DNA of 64,000 nt, from positions 1-64,000 of the forward strand of contig JAIUOH010000002.1 in the NCBI GenBank assembly GCA_020161315.1, read 5' to 3'. The position numbers were made by a program, and so were the translations under genes. The notes beneath the pieces were generated by a model. It was given only the letters and a program-made list of their open reading frames with translations, was not told where the DNA came from and did no database searches. Shown piece after piece: positions 55,610-63,634 of the stretch (position 1 is the first letter of the stretch; the number at the start of each line of letters is the position of its first letter). Source of the DNA: Actinomycetota bacterium. GTDB lineage: Bacteria; Actinomycetota; Actinomycetes; Actinomycetales; Microbacteriaceae.

Positions 55610-56017
55610 ATGTTGAGGCTGAACGTCATAGTTGTGGGGATAGTAGGCCTTGCTTGTGTGCTTGCTGGATGTGCTTCTTCTCATCTTTCGCAGCAGACGG
55701 TTGCGCTCTGCTTAGGGTTTGAGGAAAGTTGGAACGCACTTGCTCTCGCCTCTAACCTTGGTGAGGACCAGGCCGACCTCGCTGCGCTGGTGGGGCAAAC
55801 CTCCGAAACCTGGAGCGATCTTGCGCGGCTTAACGCGCCCTCAGATATGACAGACGTCGTTCGAAACGCATCGTCGAACCTGACGTCTTTCTGGAATGCG
55901 AGCTCGGGGGCTGAAAGGCACGCTCAGAGCAGATCACTGAGGAACTCAGCCGAGTACGTCAGTATGCAGTGCAAACAGCGGGAGAGCGCGATCTCCCTTG
56001 AAAGTTTGAAGCTGTAG
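55610..56017 (+). CDS. Small predicted lipoprotein
   Basis: 135 residues from ATG 55610 (MLRLNVIVVGIVGLACVLAG). A hydrophobic signal segment ends in the lipobox LAGC, with acylated cysteine about residue 21, so the mature protein should be membrane-anchored outside. The rest is helical and polar (CLGFEESWNALALASN, LNAPSDMTDVVRNASSN), with one further cysteine near the end. The frame is open from 55517, overlapping the SseB gene, but that extension looks non-coding. No family recognised. Base composition is slightly lower in GC than neighbours. Confidence 0.55.
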   Translation: MLRLNVIVVGIVGLACVLAGCASSHLSQQTVALCLGFEESWNALALASNLGEDQADLAALVGQTSETWSDLARLNAPSDMTDVVRNASSNLTSFWNASSGAERHAQSRSLRNSAEYVSMQCKQRESAISLESLKL

Positions 56018-56298
56018 AAGCAGGTCTGCCGGGCGGCTGACGTCAGTTCGGTACCCCTGGTCATGTGGTGCTGCAAAGGACGTCGGTACCCACGGCTGCT
56101 CGAGGACCGACCCACAAACCAGAGGCACGAGATGTGAGCGGTGCATCTGCCGAAACCCTTAAATCGATCGTCCCGATGTCGAGTCGCGAGGATTTCTGAG
56201 ATAGATACTGCAGATCGCATATCTGCGGCAGATGGATCTGCGCGCAATGCAATGCCCCGTGCCCGAGGCCACCACCAGAACCCGCAGGGCCCTAACTA
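56018..56298. other. Intergenic region without recognisable gene
   Basis: 281 bp between the lipoprotein and the convergent globin gene. Short open frames occur but none has a ribosome site, codon bias or recognisable motif. I see no strong terminator or repeat. Confidence 0.5.
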
Positions 56299-56787
56299 CT
56301 ACTCGAAGCGGTTCACCATGGCGAGCGCAGCTCGCTCGATGTAGTCGCGAAACGCAACATCGTGCATCGGCGGCAAGGCTGCCTTGTCGAGCGCGGCGTG
56401 CATGTGCTTCAACCAGTGCTCCTTGGCTCGCGGCGTGACCGCAAACGGCACATGGCGCATTCGCAGCCTGGGGTGCCCGCGCTGCTCAGAGTATGTGGTT
56501 GGTCCGCCCCAGTACTGCTCGAGAAAAGCGCGTAGACGCCACTCGGAGCCCTCCCAGTCATCCTGCGGATACATGGGCGCGAGCAACTCGTCACTGCGCA
56601 CTGCCTCGTAGAAGTGGTGCACGATGAGCTCGAACGTTGCGGTGCCGCCAACCTGCTCCCAGAGGGTATCGCTCAGCGCAGCGCCGTTCTCTCCGCTGCG
56701 CAGCGTGAGGGTCGGTTTGGGTGGTTCGGTGCTGGGTACTGCGGTCTGACCGGCCAACATTGAAGGCGAATCTTGTTGCTCGCTCAC
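56299..56787 (-). CDS. glbO: Group II truncated haemoglobin (GlbO/trHbO type)
   Basis: Small haem protein implicated in oxygen or NO chemistry near the membrane. 162 residues: a 40-residue Pro/Ser/Thr-rich extension, then the 2-on-2 globin fold (about 42-160). Visible features: LWEQVGGTATFELIVHHFYE with helix-B tyrosine, LAPMYPQDDW, and the proximal histidine in RLRMRHVPFAV. The group II tryptophan is in HWLKHMHAAL. It overlaps the upstream mscS-type gene by 4 nt. Mycobacterial glbO also lies close to pepN, as here. Confidence 0.88.
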   Translation of the reverse strand: MSEQQDSPSMLAGQTAVPSTEPPKPTLTLRSGENGAALSDTLWEQVGGTATFELIVHHFYEAVRSDELLAPMYPQDDWEGSEWRLRAFLEQYWGGPTTYSEQRGHPRLRMRHVPFAVTPRAKEHWLKHMHAALDKAALPPMHDVAFRDYIERAALAMVNRFE

Positions 56788-57674
56788 AGTGAGCCTCCCG
56801 GGTTTCTCGGCACCTCGTCGAGGCGTATCCCCTGTTCTTCAAAGTGTCGCTTGATGAGGGCGCGCAGCTCGCGCTGTACTGAAAACTGTGCCTCGGGGCG
56901 GGTGCGCACCGCGAGGCGAATCGTCGCCTGATCACCGGTGACGCTCTCGAGGCCGAGCACTTCCGGCTCGCCGGTCACTCGGCGCGCGAACTGCGCTGAG
57001 TGCAGCAACTCACTCGCGCTCTCGAGTGCGGTGCGTTCAACGAGGTCGAGGTCTTCGCTCGAAGAGACTGTGATGTCGATGATTGCGCGACCCCAACCCT
57101 GCGAAGTGTTGCCGAGCGTCAAGATTTCGCCGTTGCGAATAAACCACAGCGTGCCGTCGCTCGCGCGCACCCGAGTGACGCGAATGCCCACGTCTTCGAC
57201 GGTGCCGGTGATGGTGCCGACGGTCACGAGGTCGCCGACGCCCATCTGGTCTTCGAACACCATGAACAGGCCGTTCAGAATATCTTTCACAACGTTCTGA
57301 GCGCCAAACGCAAGGCCCGCGGCGATGAAGCCCGCCGATGCAATCACCGTGCCGACGTTAACGCCGAACTGCACGAGCACCAGGAAGAAGCCGACGATCA
57401 CGGTCGCCCAGTTGATGATGTTCCGACCGAAGGTGCCGAGTGTACGGGTGCGCTGCACGGCGCGCGCGTTCATGAGTGGCCCGGCCGCGAGTTCTTGGGT
57501 CGAATCGACGTCTTGCGCCTTCTTCACCCCGCGCACAACGCCACGCACCGCGCGCCCCAGCATCAGGCGCAGCAGCCAGTTCACGAGCAGACACGCAACG
57601 ATGACGACAAATACTCGCCACAGCACCTCGTACTGCACGAAGAACGCGACTATTGCATTCCAGACCTCGGCCAT
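56784..57674 (-). CDS. MscS-family mechanosensitive channel
   Basis: 296 residues with transmembrane helices at about 15-35, 80-100 and 105-127. The pore-lining helix has the glycine/alanine pattern ASAGFIAAGLAFGAQNVVKD (about 111-130), and the cytosolic beta and C-terminal domains include VGDLVTVGTITGTVEDVGIRVTRVR. Expected to open on membrane tension and release small solutes. It starts 10 nt after the pepN stop and overlaps glbO by 4 nt, so pepN, the channel and glbO may be one transcript. Confidence 0.9.
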   Translation of the reverse strand: MAEVWNAIVAFFVQYEVLWRVFVVIVACLLVNWLLRLMLGRAVRGVVRGVKKAQDVDSTQELAAGPLMNARAVQRTRTLGTFGRNIINWATVIVGFFLVLVQFGVNVGTVIASAGFIAAGLAFGAQNVVKDILNGLFMVFEDQMGVGDLVTVGTITGTVEDVGIRVTRVRASDGTLWFIRNGEILTLGNTSQGWGRAIIDITVSSSEDLDLVERTALESASELLHSAQFARRVTGEPEVLGLESVTGDQATIRLAVRTRPEAQFSVQRELRALIKRHFEEQGIRLDEVPRNPGGSL

Positions 57675-57684
57675 GCGCTACGCC

Positions 57685-60267
57685 CTACACCTTGGCATCT
57701 GCAGCCTGGGCGACCAGTGCGCGCTCAACGCCGGCGAGGTGCTCGACAATCATGCGGCGCAGCGCCGGCGCGGCATCCGGGTTCGAAGAGAGCCATTCAG
57801 CGGTCGCGGCACGCAGCGCCTCGTTTGCGAGGGGCGACGGGTAGAAGCCGTCGACGATCTCTTCGACGATTGCGTGGCTGCGCGTCTTCCAGACCTCGGC
57901 AATCGAGTCGAAGAACTGTGCAACAAACGGCTCAAACACGGCGGGGTCGTGGTTGCGCAAGAAGCCGAGGCCACTCGCGCGCACGATCGCGTTCGGTTTG
58001 CTGGCGTCATCAAAGATCGACGCCCAGGCGCGCTGCTTGTCTTCGAGAGCGGGCAGGGCCGCGCGAGCGTGCGCCGCCGACTGGTTGCCACTCGCCGTGC
58101 GGTCGTCTGCAAGCGCCGCCTCGATCTCTTCGAGGGTCGCCCGCCCGCCAGCGGCGAGCGAGATGAGCAGCTCCCAGCCGAGATCAGTGTCGATATCGAG
58201 TCCCTCGAGCGGAGCACGCTCCTCGAGAATCTCGAGCACGGTGTCGAGTTGAGTATCGGTCGAGGCGATCTGAGCGAAGGCCTTGACGAACTGGAACTGC
58301 AAGTCGCTGCCAGCGGCTGCCCCGAGTGCCAGCTGCCAGAGGGCATCAGCAACGCGTGAGAGTGTCGCCGCACGACGCGAGGGCGTCACATAGCTCGATG
58401 CAGCCAGCAGCAACTGTTGAATCAGGGTGCGAAGCACGGTCGAGTTAGTCTCGCTTGAAATGTGCGCAAGCACGATGTCGATGAAGCGGCTTGCGGGCAG
58501 CTCACCGTCGCGAGTCTGATCCCACAGCGTGCCCCAGACGAGTGAGCGTGCGAGCGAACTCTCGAAGCTGCCGAGCTTCGCGGCAGCGGTTTCGAGCGAG
58601 CGCTCGTCGAGGCGAATCTTTGCGTAGCTCAGGTCGTCGTCGTTGAGCAGCAGCAGAGCCGGCTGCGAAGCGCCGACGAGCTCGGGCACAGGGGTCGAAG
58701 TGCCGTCAACATCGAGCTCGATGCGCTGGGTGCGCACGAGTGCATCACCCTGCACTTCGTACAGGCCGACCGCGATACGGTGCGGGCGCAGGGTTGGGTA
58801 TTCGTCGACGGCCGATTGCGTGATCGAGAAACTCGTGTACTTGCCCTCGGCATCAAGGTCGAACATGGGTCGCAGCGTGTTGACGCCGGCGGTCTCGAGC
58901 CACTTCTTCGACCAGTCGCCAAGATCGCGGCCGCTCTGCGCCTCGAGCTCGCTCAGCAGGTCGGTGAGCTCGGTGTTGCCGTACTCGTGCTTCATGAAGT
59001 ACTCGTGCACGCCCTGCATGAACGGCTTACGCCCGACCCAAGCAACGAGCTGTTTGAGTACCGAGGCACCCTTCGCGTAGGTGATGCCGTCGAAGTTGAC
59101 CATGACGTCTTCGAGGTCGCGAATCTCAGCGACAATCGGATGCGTCGAGGGGAGCTGATCTTGGCGGTATGCCCACGACTTCTCGCTCGCGACGAAGGTC
59201 GTCCAGCAGTCGCTCCACTCGGTCGCCTCGGCAACCCCAAGCGTCGACATGTATTCTGCGAACGACTCGTTCAGCCAGAGATCATTCCACCAGCGCATGG
59301 TGACGAGATCGCCGAACCACATGTGCGCGAGCTCGTGCAGAATCGTGACCACGCGGCGCTCGCGCATCGCGTCGGTCACCTGGCTGCGGAACACATACGA
59401 TTCGGTAAACGTCACCGCGCCGATGTTCTCCATCGCGCCCATGTTGTACTCGGGTACGAAAAGCTGGTCATACTTCTCGAACGGGTAGGGGTAGCCGAAT
59501 TCGCGCTCGAAAAAGTCGAAGCCCTCGCGGGTCTTCTCAAAGATGTAATCGGCGTCGAGGTACTCGCCGAGTGACTCGCGGCAGAACACCCCGAGCGGAA
59601 TGGTGCGGCCGGCGGCGTTGGTCAGTTCGCTGCGTACCACACGGTAGGGGCCCGTGATGAGGGCCGTGATGTAGCTAGACATTACCGGCGTCGGCGCGAA
59701 CTTCCAGGTAGAAACGTGCTCCGTGGTGCCGGTGCCGAGCGCATTCTCGACCTCTCCCACAGCAACGGGCTCGGGGGTCGACTGGTTGCTCACCACGTGC
59801 CAGCGCGTAGGCGCGGTCACCGTGAACTCAAACGTGGCCTTCAGATCTGGCTGCTCAAAGACCGCGAACATGCGCCGCGAGTCTGGCACCTCGAACTGCG
59901 AGTACAGGTACACCTCGTTGTCTGCGGGGTCGACGAAGCGGTGCAGGCCCTCGCCGGTGTTGGTATAGAGCTGATCGCTGATGATGGTCAGCTCGTTCTC
60001 GGCCTCGATGCTTGGCAGCGAGACGCGCGAATCTGCAAACACCGAGGCAGGCTCGAGCGAGCGGCCGTTCAGCGTCACGCTGTGCACCGCATCTGCGATG
60101 AGATCGATGAAGGTGTCAGCCCCGGGGGTGCCAGAGAAATGCACGGTGGTCTCGGCCCCAAACACTGTGGCGCCGCGGGTCAGATCGAGCGCTACCTCGT
60201 AGCTGTGCGTGCGCACGTCTGCCGCACGCTGCTGGGCTTCAACACGGGTCAAGTTTGTTCCTGGCAC
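57685..60267 (-). CDS. pepN: Aminopeptidase N (M1 family)
   Basis: Zinc aminopeptidase of 860 residues, full length. The N-terminal beta domain is followed by the exopeptidase motif GAMEN (about 274-278). The zinc site is HELAHMWFGDLVTMRWWNDL with the second glutamate in WLNESFAEY (about 309-337). A large helical C-terminal ERAP1-like domain completes it. Starts at GTG 60267 (PGTNLTRVEAQQ), with GGAG 5 nt upstream. Divergent from the Rv2466c-like gene, as in M. tuberculosis (Rv2467/Rv2466c). Confidence 0.95.
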   Translation of the reverse strand: MPGTNLTRVEAQQRAADVRTHSYEVALDLTRGATVFGAETTVHFSGTPGADTFIDLIADAVHSVTLNGRSLEPASVFADSRVSLPSIEAENELTIISDQLYTNTGEGLHRFVDPADNEVYLYSQFEVPDSRRMFAVFEQPDLKATFEFTVTAPTRWHVVSNQSTPEPVAVGEVENALGTGTTEHVSTWKFAPTPVMSSYITALITGPYRVVRSELTNAAGRTIPLGVFCRESLGEYLDADYIFEKTREGFDFFEREFGYPYPFEKYDQLFVPEYNMGAMENIGAVTFTESYVFRSQVTDAMRERRVVTILHELAHMWFGDLVTMRWWNDLWLNESFAEYMSTLGVAEATEWSDCWTTFVASEKSWAYRQDQLPSTHPIVAEIRDLEDVMVNFDGITYAKGASVLKQLVAWVGRKPFMQGVHEYFMKHEYGNTELTDLLSELEAQSGRDLGDWSKKWLETAGVNTLRPMFDLDAEGKYTSFSITQSAVDEYPTLRPHRIAVGLYEVQGDALVRTQRIELDVDGTSTPVPELVGASQPALLLLNDDDLSYAKIRLDERSLETAAAKLGSFESSLARSLVWGTLWDQTRDGELPASRFIDIVLAHISSETNSTVLRTLIQQLLLAASSYVTPSRRAATLSRVADALWQLALGAAAGSDLQFQFVKAFAQIASTDTQLDTVLEILEERAPLEGLDIDTDLGWELLISLAAGGRATLEEIEAALADDRTASGNQSAAHARAALPALEDKQRAWASIFDDASKPNAIVRASGLGFLRNHDPAVFEPFVAQFFDSIAEVWKTRSHAIVEEIVDGFYPSPLANEALRAATAEWLSSNPDAAPALRRMIVEHLAGVERALVAQAADAKV

Positions 60268-60377
60268 TACCGCTCCATGAGTTTAGGCACGCGGGGTCAA
60301 TTGTGTCGGCCCCGCAACGAAATAGGTGATGAGTCAACCTTATGCCCGGCGACTGACATCGTGCTTCGAATCGGGTC

Positions 60378-60383
60378 TAGGCT
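60378..60383 (+). promoter_or_regulatory. Putative -10 box (TAGGCT) of the Rv2466c-like gene
   Basis: TAGGCT ends 7 nt before ATG 60391, which supports that start over the much longer open frame antisense to pepN. Confidence 0.5.
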
Positions 60384-60390
60384 TGGCTGC

Positions 60391-61044
60391 ATGAGTGCAT
60401 CGCAGCCGCAAGTAGAGTTCTGGTTTGATCCGAGTTGCCCCTGGTGCTGGATGACCAGCCGCTGGGTCACCGAGGTTTCTGAAGTGCGCGGTTTCGAGGT
60501 CGCCTGGCACCCAATCAGCTTGCACATCATCAACGAGGGTCGCGAGCCCGGCCCGCACGCCGAGGGGCACCGCCAGGGGCTGCGCATGGGTCGCGTCGTG
60601 GTCGCGGCTGAGCAACTGGTCGGTACAGAGGCGGTTGGCCCGCTTTACACCGCGCTTGGCACGCGCATTCACCCCGGCGGTCGCGATGACGTTGACGGCA
60701 TCATTGCTGAGTCGGTTGCAGAGGTGCTTTTGAGCGTTCATGGCGAGGATCGCGGTCAGGCTCAGGGCGCCGCCGACCTCTCGGCCCGTCTCATGGCCGC
60801 GGCCGAAGACACCGAGCACGACTCTGTACTGCGTGCAAATACCGAGCATGCGCTAAAAATCGCCGGCCCCGACGTCGGTGTGCCGATTATCTCGATCGAC
60901 GGCGTTGCGTTCTTTGGTCCCGTGGTGACGCCCGCTCCGACCGGTGACCTTGCGCTGCAGCTCTGGGACGGCATTCGCGCCGCCGCGAGCGTGCCGGGCT
61001 TCTTTGAGTTGAAGCGTGGGCGTCAGGTCGGCCCGCAGTTCTGA
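60391..61044 (+). CDS. DsbA-fold mycothiol-dependent oxidoreductase (Rv2466c/mycoredoxin-2-like)
   Basis: 217 residues, thioredoxin fold with a helical insertion. Active-site CPWC in FWFDPSCPWCWMTSRW (about 10-25), and the cis-proline loop in GVPIISIDG. This pattern is characteristic of the Rv2466c group, which uses mycothiol and protects against oxidative stress. From ATG 60391, apparently leaderless. rpiB and a Nei-type glycosylase follow, the same order as Rv2466c-Rv2465c-Rv2464c. Confidence 0.85.
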   Translation: MSASQPQVEFWFDPSCPWCWMTSRWVTEVSEVRGFEVAWHPISLHIINEGREPGPHAEGHRQGLRMGRVVVAAEQLVGTEAVGPLYTALGTRIHPGGRDDVDGIIAESVAEVLLSVHGEDRGQAQGAADLSARLMAAAEDTEHDSVLRANTEHALKIAGPDVGVPIISIDGVAFFGPVVTPAPTGDLALQLWDGIRAAASVPGFFELKRGRQVGPQF

Positions 61045-61061
61045 CCGGTACCAAGGCTGGC

Positions 61062-61067
61062 TAGAAT
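61062..61067 (+). promoter_or_regulatory. Putative -10 box (TAGAAT) of rpiB
   Basis: TAGAAT ends 7 nt before the rpiB ATG at 61075. Confidence 0.55.
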
Positions 61068-61074
61068 TGACCCC

Positions 61075-61566
61075 ATGCGCATTCACGTAGCCACCGACCA
61101 CGCCGGCCTCGAGTTCAGCCAGCAGCTGCAGCAGCACCTGCGCGAGCAGGGGCACGAGGTGATCGACCACGGGCCCGCCGAGTACGACGCGCTCGACGAT
61201 TACCCCTCGTTCTGCATCAACGCCGCACTTGGCGTCGCGCGCGACGAGCGCGACGGTGTCGAGGCGCTAGGTGTGGTTTTCGGCGGCTCGGGCAATGGCG
61301 AGCAGATGGCCGCGAATAAGGTCGAGGGCATTCGTGCCGCACTCGTCTGGAACGACTCGACCGCTGAGTTGGCGCGCGAGCACAACAGTGCAAATGTGAT
61401 CTCGATTGGTGCGCGTCAGCACACCGTCGACGAGGCCATGCGCTTCATTGATCTGTTCATTGCGACTCCGTTCCCGGGCGACGAGCGCCACGTGCGCCGC
61501 ATCGGCCAGCTCGGTGAGTACGAGCGCACCGGTGCAATCGTTGGCAAGCAGGTCGACAGCCTCTAA
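61075..61566 (+). CDS. rpiB: Ribose-5-phosphate isomerase B
   Basis: Interconverts ribulose- and ribose-5-phosphate in the pentose phosphate pathway. 163 residues, RpiB/LacAB fold. The N-terminal HVATDHAGLEFSQQLQQHL holds the conserved Asp/His, and VVFGGSGNGEQMAANKVEG is the active-site loop. In this loop the position that is Cys in E. coli RpiB is replaced; the glutamate in GNGEQ acts as the base in the actinobacterial type. 21 nt before the glycosylase gene. Confidence 0.93.
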   Translation: MRIHVATDHAGLEFSQQLQQHLREQGHEVIDHGPAEYDALDDYPSFCINAALGVARDERDGVEALGVVFGGSGNGEQMAANKVEGIRAALVWNDSTAELAREHNSANVISIGARQHTVDEAMRFIDLFIATPFPGDERHVRRIGQLGEYERTGAIVGKQVDSL

Positions 61567-61586
61567 GCCGAACAGGGGATCAGCAC

Positions 61587-62606
61587 ATGCCCGAGGGTCA
61601 TTCCGTTCACCGTATCGCGAGGCAGTTCAGAGTAAACTTCGTGGGAAAACGGCCCGCTGTGTCGAGCCCGCAGGGCAGGTTTGCTCAGGGGGCCGCGATG
61701 ATCGACGGCCGCGAGATGACCGACGCGCGCGCGGTCGGCAAACAGATGTTTCTCGAGTTCGACAACGATCTCTGGTTGCGTGTGCACCTGGGCATCTACG
61801 GTGCGTGGGATTTCGCGGGCGACGTGCGGGTTGATCCCACGATACAAATTCACGGTTACACCCCTGGTCACTCGAAGCTGGGGCAAACGGGCGAATACTC
61901 CCGCCCCGATGTTGCGGTGGCGAGCGATATTAGTGCGGTGGATCGCGACGGAGAAGACTCGGTGACCTCGATTGGCGCGCCGCGGCGTGCGCGCGTGCGC
62001 ATGGCCGAGCACGACACCGAGCGTGATGACGCCGGTGTGTTTCCGCCAGACCCAGTCGGCCAGGTGCGCGTGCGGCTGCTGACCGACACCGTGTGCGCTG
62101 ACCTTCGCGGGCCGACCGCCTGCGAGGTGCTGACGCCCGAGGGCGTCGACAAAGTGCTGCAGCGGCTCGGGCCCGACCCCGCGAACGCGAACACCGACGC
62201 AGAGCGCGATCGCTTCATTGAGCGAGCGCTGAAGAAGCGCACCGCGATCGGCCTCGTGCTCATGGACCAGGCAGTGCTCGCAGGCATTGGCAACGTGTAC
62301 CGTGCCGAGCTGCTGTTTCGCGCAGGGCTAGACCCGCACACCCCGGCAAACACCATCGACCGTTCGACGCTCGAGGTGCTCTGGGATGACTGGGCCGAAC
62401 TGCTCGACATCGGTATCACGGTCGGGCAGATGATGACGATCGACGGGCTTGAGGGCGCGGACTACGAGCGCGCGCTGCGCGAGCGTGACGAGCGGCACTG
62501 GGTCTACAAGCTCGAAGGCACGCCCTGCAAGCGCTGCGGCACGAATATCACGCTCGAAGAGATGGGCAATCGCAAGCTCTACTGGTGCGCCGGCTGCCAG
62601 CACTGA
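61587..62606 (+). CDS. Fpg/Nei-family DNA glycosylase (Nei type)
   Basis: Base-excision repair enzyme for oxidised bases. 339 residues. After Met removal the catalytic Pro-Glu of MPEGHSVHRIARQF is at the N-terminus. The helix-two-turn-helix is near LMDQAVLAGIGNVYRAELLF (about 225-245), and the zinc finger has CKRCGTNITL and WCAGC at the C-terminus (about 313-337). A poorly conserved acidic insertion (about 93-155, SRPDVAVASDISAVDRDGED) interrupts the N-terminal domain. PEGH rather than PELP points to the Nei branch. Confidence 0.9.
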   Translation: MPEGHSVHRIARQFRVNFVGKRPAVSSPQGRFAQGAAMIDGREMTDARAVGKQMFLEFDNDLWLRVHLGIYGAWDFAGDVRVDPTIQIHGYTPGHSKLGQTGEYSRPDVAVASDISAVDRDGEDSVTSIGAPRRARVRMAEHDTERDDAGVFPPDPVGQVRVRLLTDTVCADLRGPTACEVLTPEGVDKVLQRLGPDPANANTDAERDRFIERALKKRTAIGLVLMDQAVLAGIGNVYRAELLFRAGLDPHTPANTIDRSTLEVLWDDWAELLDIGITVGQMMTIDGLEGADYERALRERDERHWVYKLEGTPCKRCGTNITLEEMGNRKLYWCAGCQH

Positions 62607-62614
62607 ATCTTCAA

Positions 62615-62712
62615 CGAACTCGGTGCCTTTTACCGAACTCGGTGCCTTTTGCCGAACTCGGTGCGATTCACCTGCATAAAGCGGCCGAGTTCGGTAAACG
62701 GCACCGAGTTTG
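62615..62712. repeat. Palindromic element II: 19-bp period direct repeats plus inverted copies
   Basis: CGAACTCGGTGC occurs at 62615, 62634 and 62653 (period 19). After a 17-nt centre, inverted copies lie at 62682 (9/12 matches) and 62701 (11/12). Arms 62617-62642 and 62685-62710 are complementary at 25 of 26 positions. It follows the glycosylase stop and could also end its transcript. Confidence 0.9.
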
Positions 62713-62780
62713 CGGGCGGGGAGATCCCGCGTGCCATTCGCAGCCGCGGCGCCGGAGCGTAACCTCGCAAAAAATTTACT

Positions 62781-62823
62781 TGCGGCTTCAACTAAATTTC
62801 TGCTACATTGAAATTAGTTGAAA
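62781..62823 (+). promoter_or_regulatory. yceI promoter overlapped by an operator-like inverted repeat
   Basis: TTGCGG (62781-62786), 18 nt, TACATT (62805-62810) is a plausible promoter. TTCAACTAA (62788-62796) and TTAGTTGAA (62815-62823) are exact inverted repeats covering the -35 side and the start site, typical of MarR-type repressor sites. Confidence 0.55.
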
Positions 62824-62850
62824 CGTCAATCAAATATTTCGGAGGCAGAA

Positions 62851-63411
62851 ATGACCATCACCGCTGATCAGATCCCGGGCTACCGCGTCGGCACCTGGAA
62901 CATCGACCCAACCCACACCGAGGTCGGTTTCTCGGTGCGCCACCTCGCGATCAGCAAGGTCAAGGGCAAGTTCGAGCGCTTCGCTGGCACCTTTGTGACC
63001 GCCGAGAACCCGCTCGACTCGACCGTCGACGCCACCGTCGAGGTCGCCTCGATCAACACGAACCAGGCTGACCGCGACGGTCACCTGCGTAACGGCGACT
63101 TTTTTGCGGCAGACGAGTTTCCTGAGTTCACCTTCAAGAGCACCGGTGTGCGCCAGAACGGCAGCGATTTTGCTGTTGACGGCGAGCTCACCCTGCGCGG
63201 CGTGACCAAGCCCGTCACCTTCGACTTTGAGTTCGGTGGCTTCGGGGCCGATGCTTACGGCAACTACAAGGCTGGCTTTACCGCCACCACCGTGGTGAAG
63301 CGCGAAGACTACGGCATCCAGTGGAACGCTCCGCTCGAGACCGGTGGACTGCTGCTCGGCAGCGATGTCACCATCACGCTTGACGTGCAGGCAGCTCTCG
63401 CTGGGGAGTAA
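62851..63411 (+). CDS. YceI-family lipocalin-like protein
   Basis: 186 residues, a single YceI domain (about 10-184) that forms a lipid- or isoprenoid-binding beta barrel. Typical pieces: GTWNIDPTHTEVGFSVRHLA, FERFAGTFVTAENPLDSTVD, DFFAADEFPEFTFKSTGV and KREDYGIQWN. No signal peptide is present, so it should be cytosolic, as for many actinobacterial members. ATG 62851 has GGAGG 6 nt upstream. A palindromic operator in the promoter suggests regulation, probably by a MarR-type repressor encoded elsewhere. Confidence 0.92.
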   Translation: MTITADQIPGYRVGTWNIDPTHTEVGFSVRHLAISKVKGKFERFAGTFVTAENPLDSTVDATVEVASINTNQADRDGHLRNGDFFAADEFPEFTFKSTGVRQNGSDFAVDGELTLRGVTKPVTFDFEFGGFGADAYGNYKAGFTATTVVKREDYGIQWNAPLETGGLLLGSDVTITLDVQAALAGE

Positions 63412-63424
63412 ACGCGTAGCGTTT
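63410..63424 (+). terminator. Hairpin overlapping the yceI stop codon
   Basis: AAACGC (63410-63415) pairs with GCGTTT (63419-63424) across GTA; the first bases belong to the TAA stop. The main terminator follows 60 nt later. Confidence 0.4.
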
Positions 63425-63484
63425 GCTCGTGAGAGCTGGTGCGGCCCTGCCGCAGCCGCTGAGTCGTTTTTAGAGCGAGGATCA

Positions 63485-63510
63485 GGGGCGGTGGAAACAC
63501 CGCCCCTTTT
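63485..63510 (+). terminator. yceI terminator
   Basis: GGGGCGGTG (63485-63493) pairs with CACCGCCCC (63498-63506) across a GAAA loop and is followed by TTTT. Confidence 0.88.
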
Positions 63511-63634
63511 CTGCGCCTGCACTCTCTGTTTCTTCTGTGCCTTGGGTTGGCTGGGATTGCGGGTCACAGATGATCGCAAAAACCGGGTTTAGGCGCCATT
63601 CATGACTCACAAACGGTGAGCCCAGGTCAAGCCG

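Noticed and set aside
59716-60390. Long N-terminal extension of the Rv2466c-like gene
   Set aside because: Antisense to pepN; the conserved domain begins at 60391, where a TAGGCT box is correctly spaced.
62615-62712. CRISPR array
   Set aside because: Repeat units are 12 bp with 7-bp near-identical spacers and inverted copies, unlike CRISPR repeats and unique spacers.
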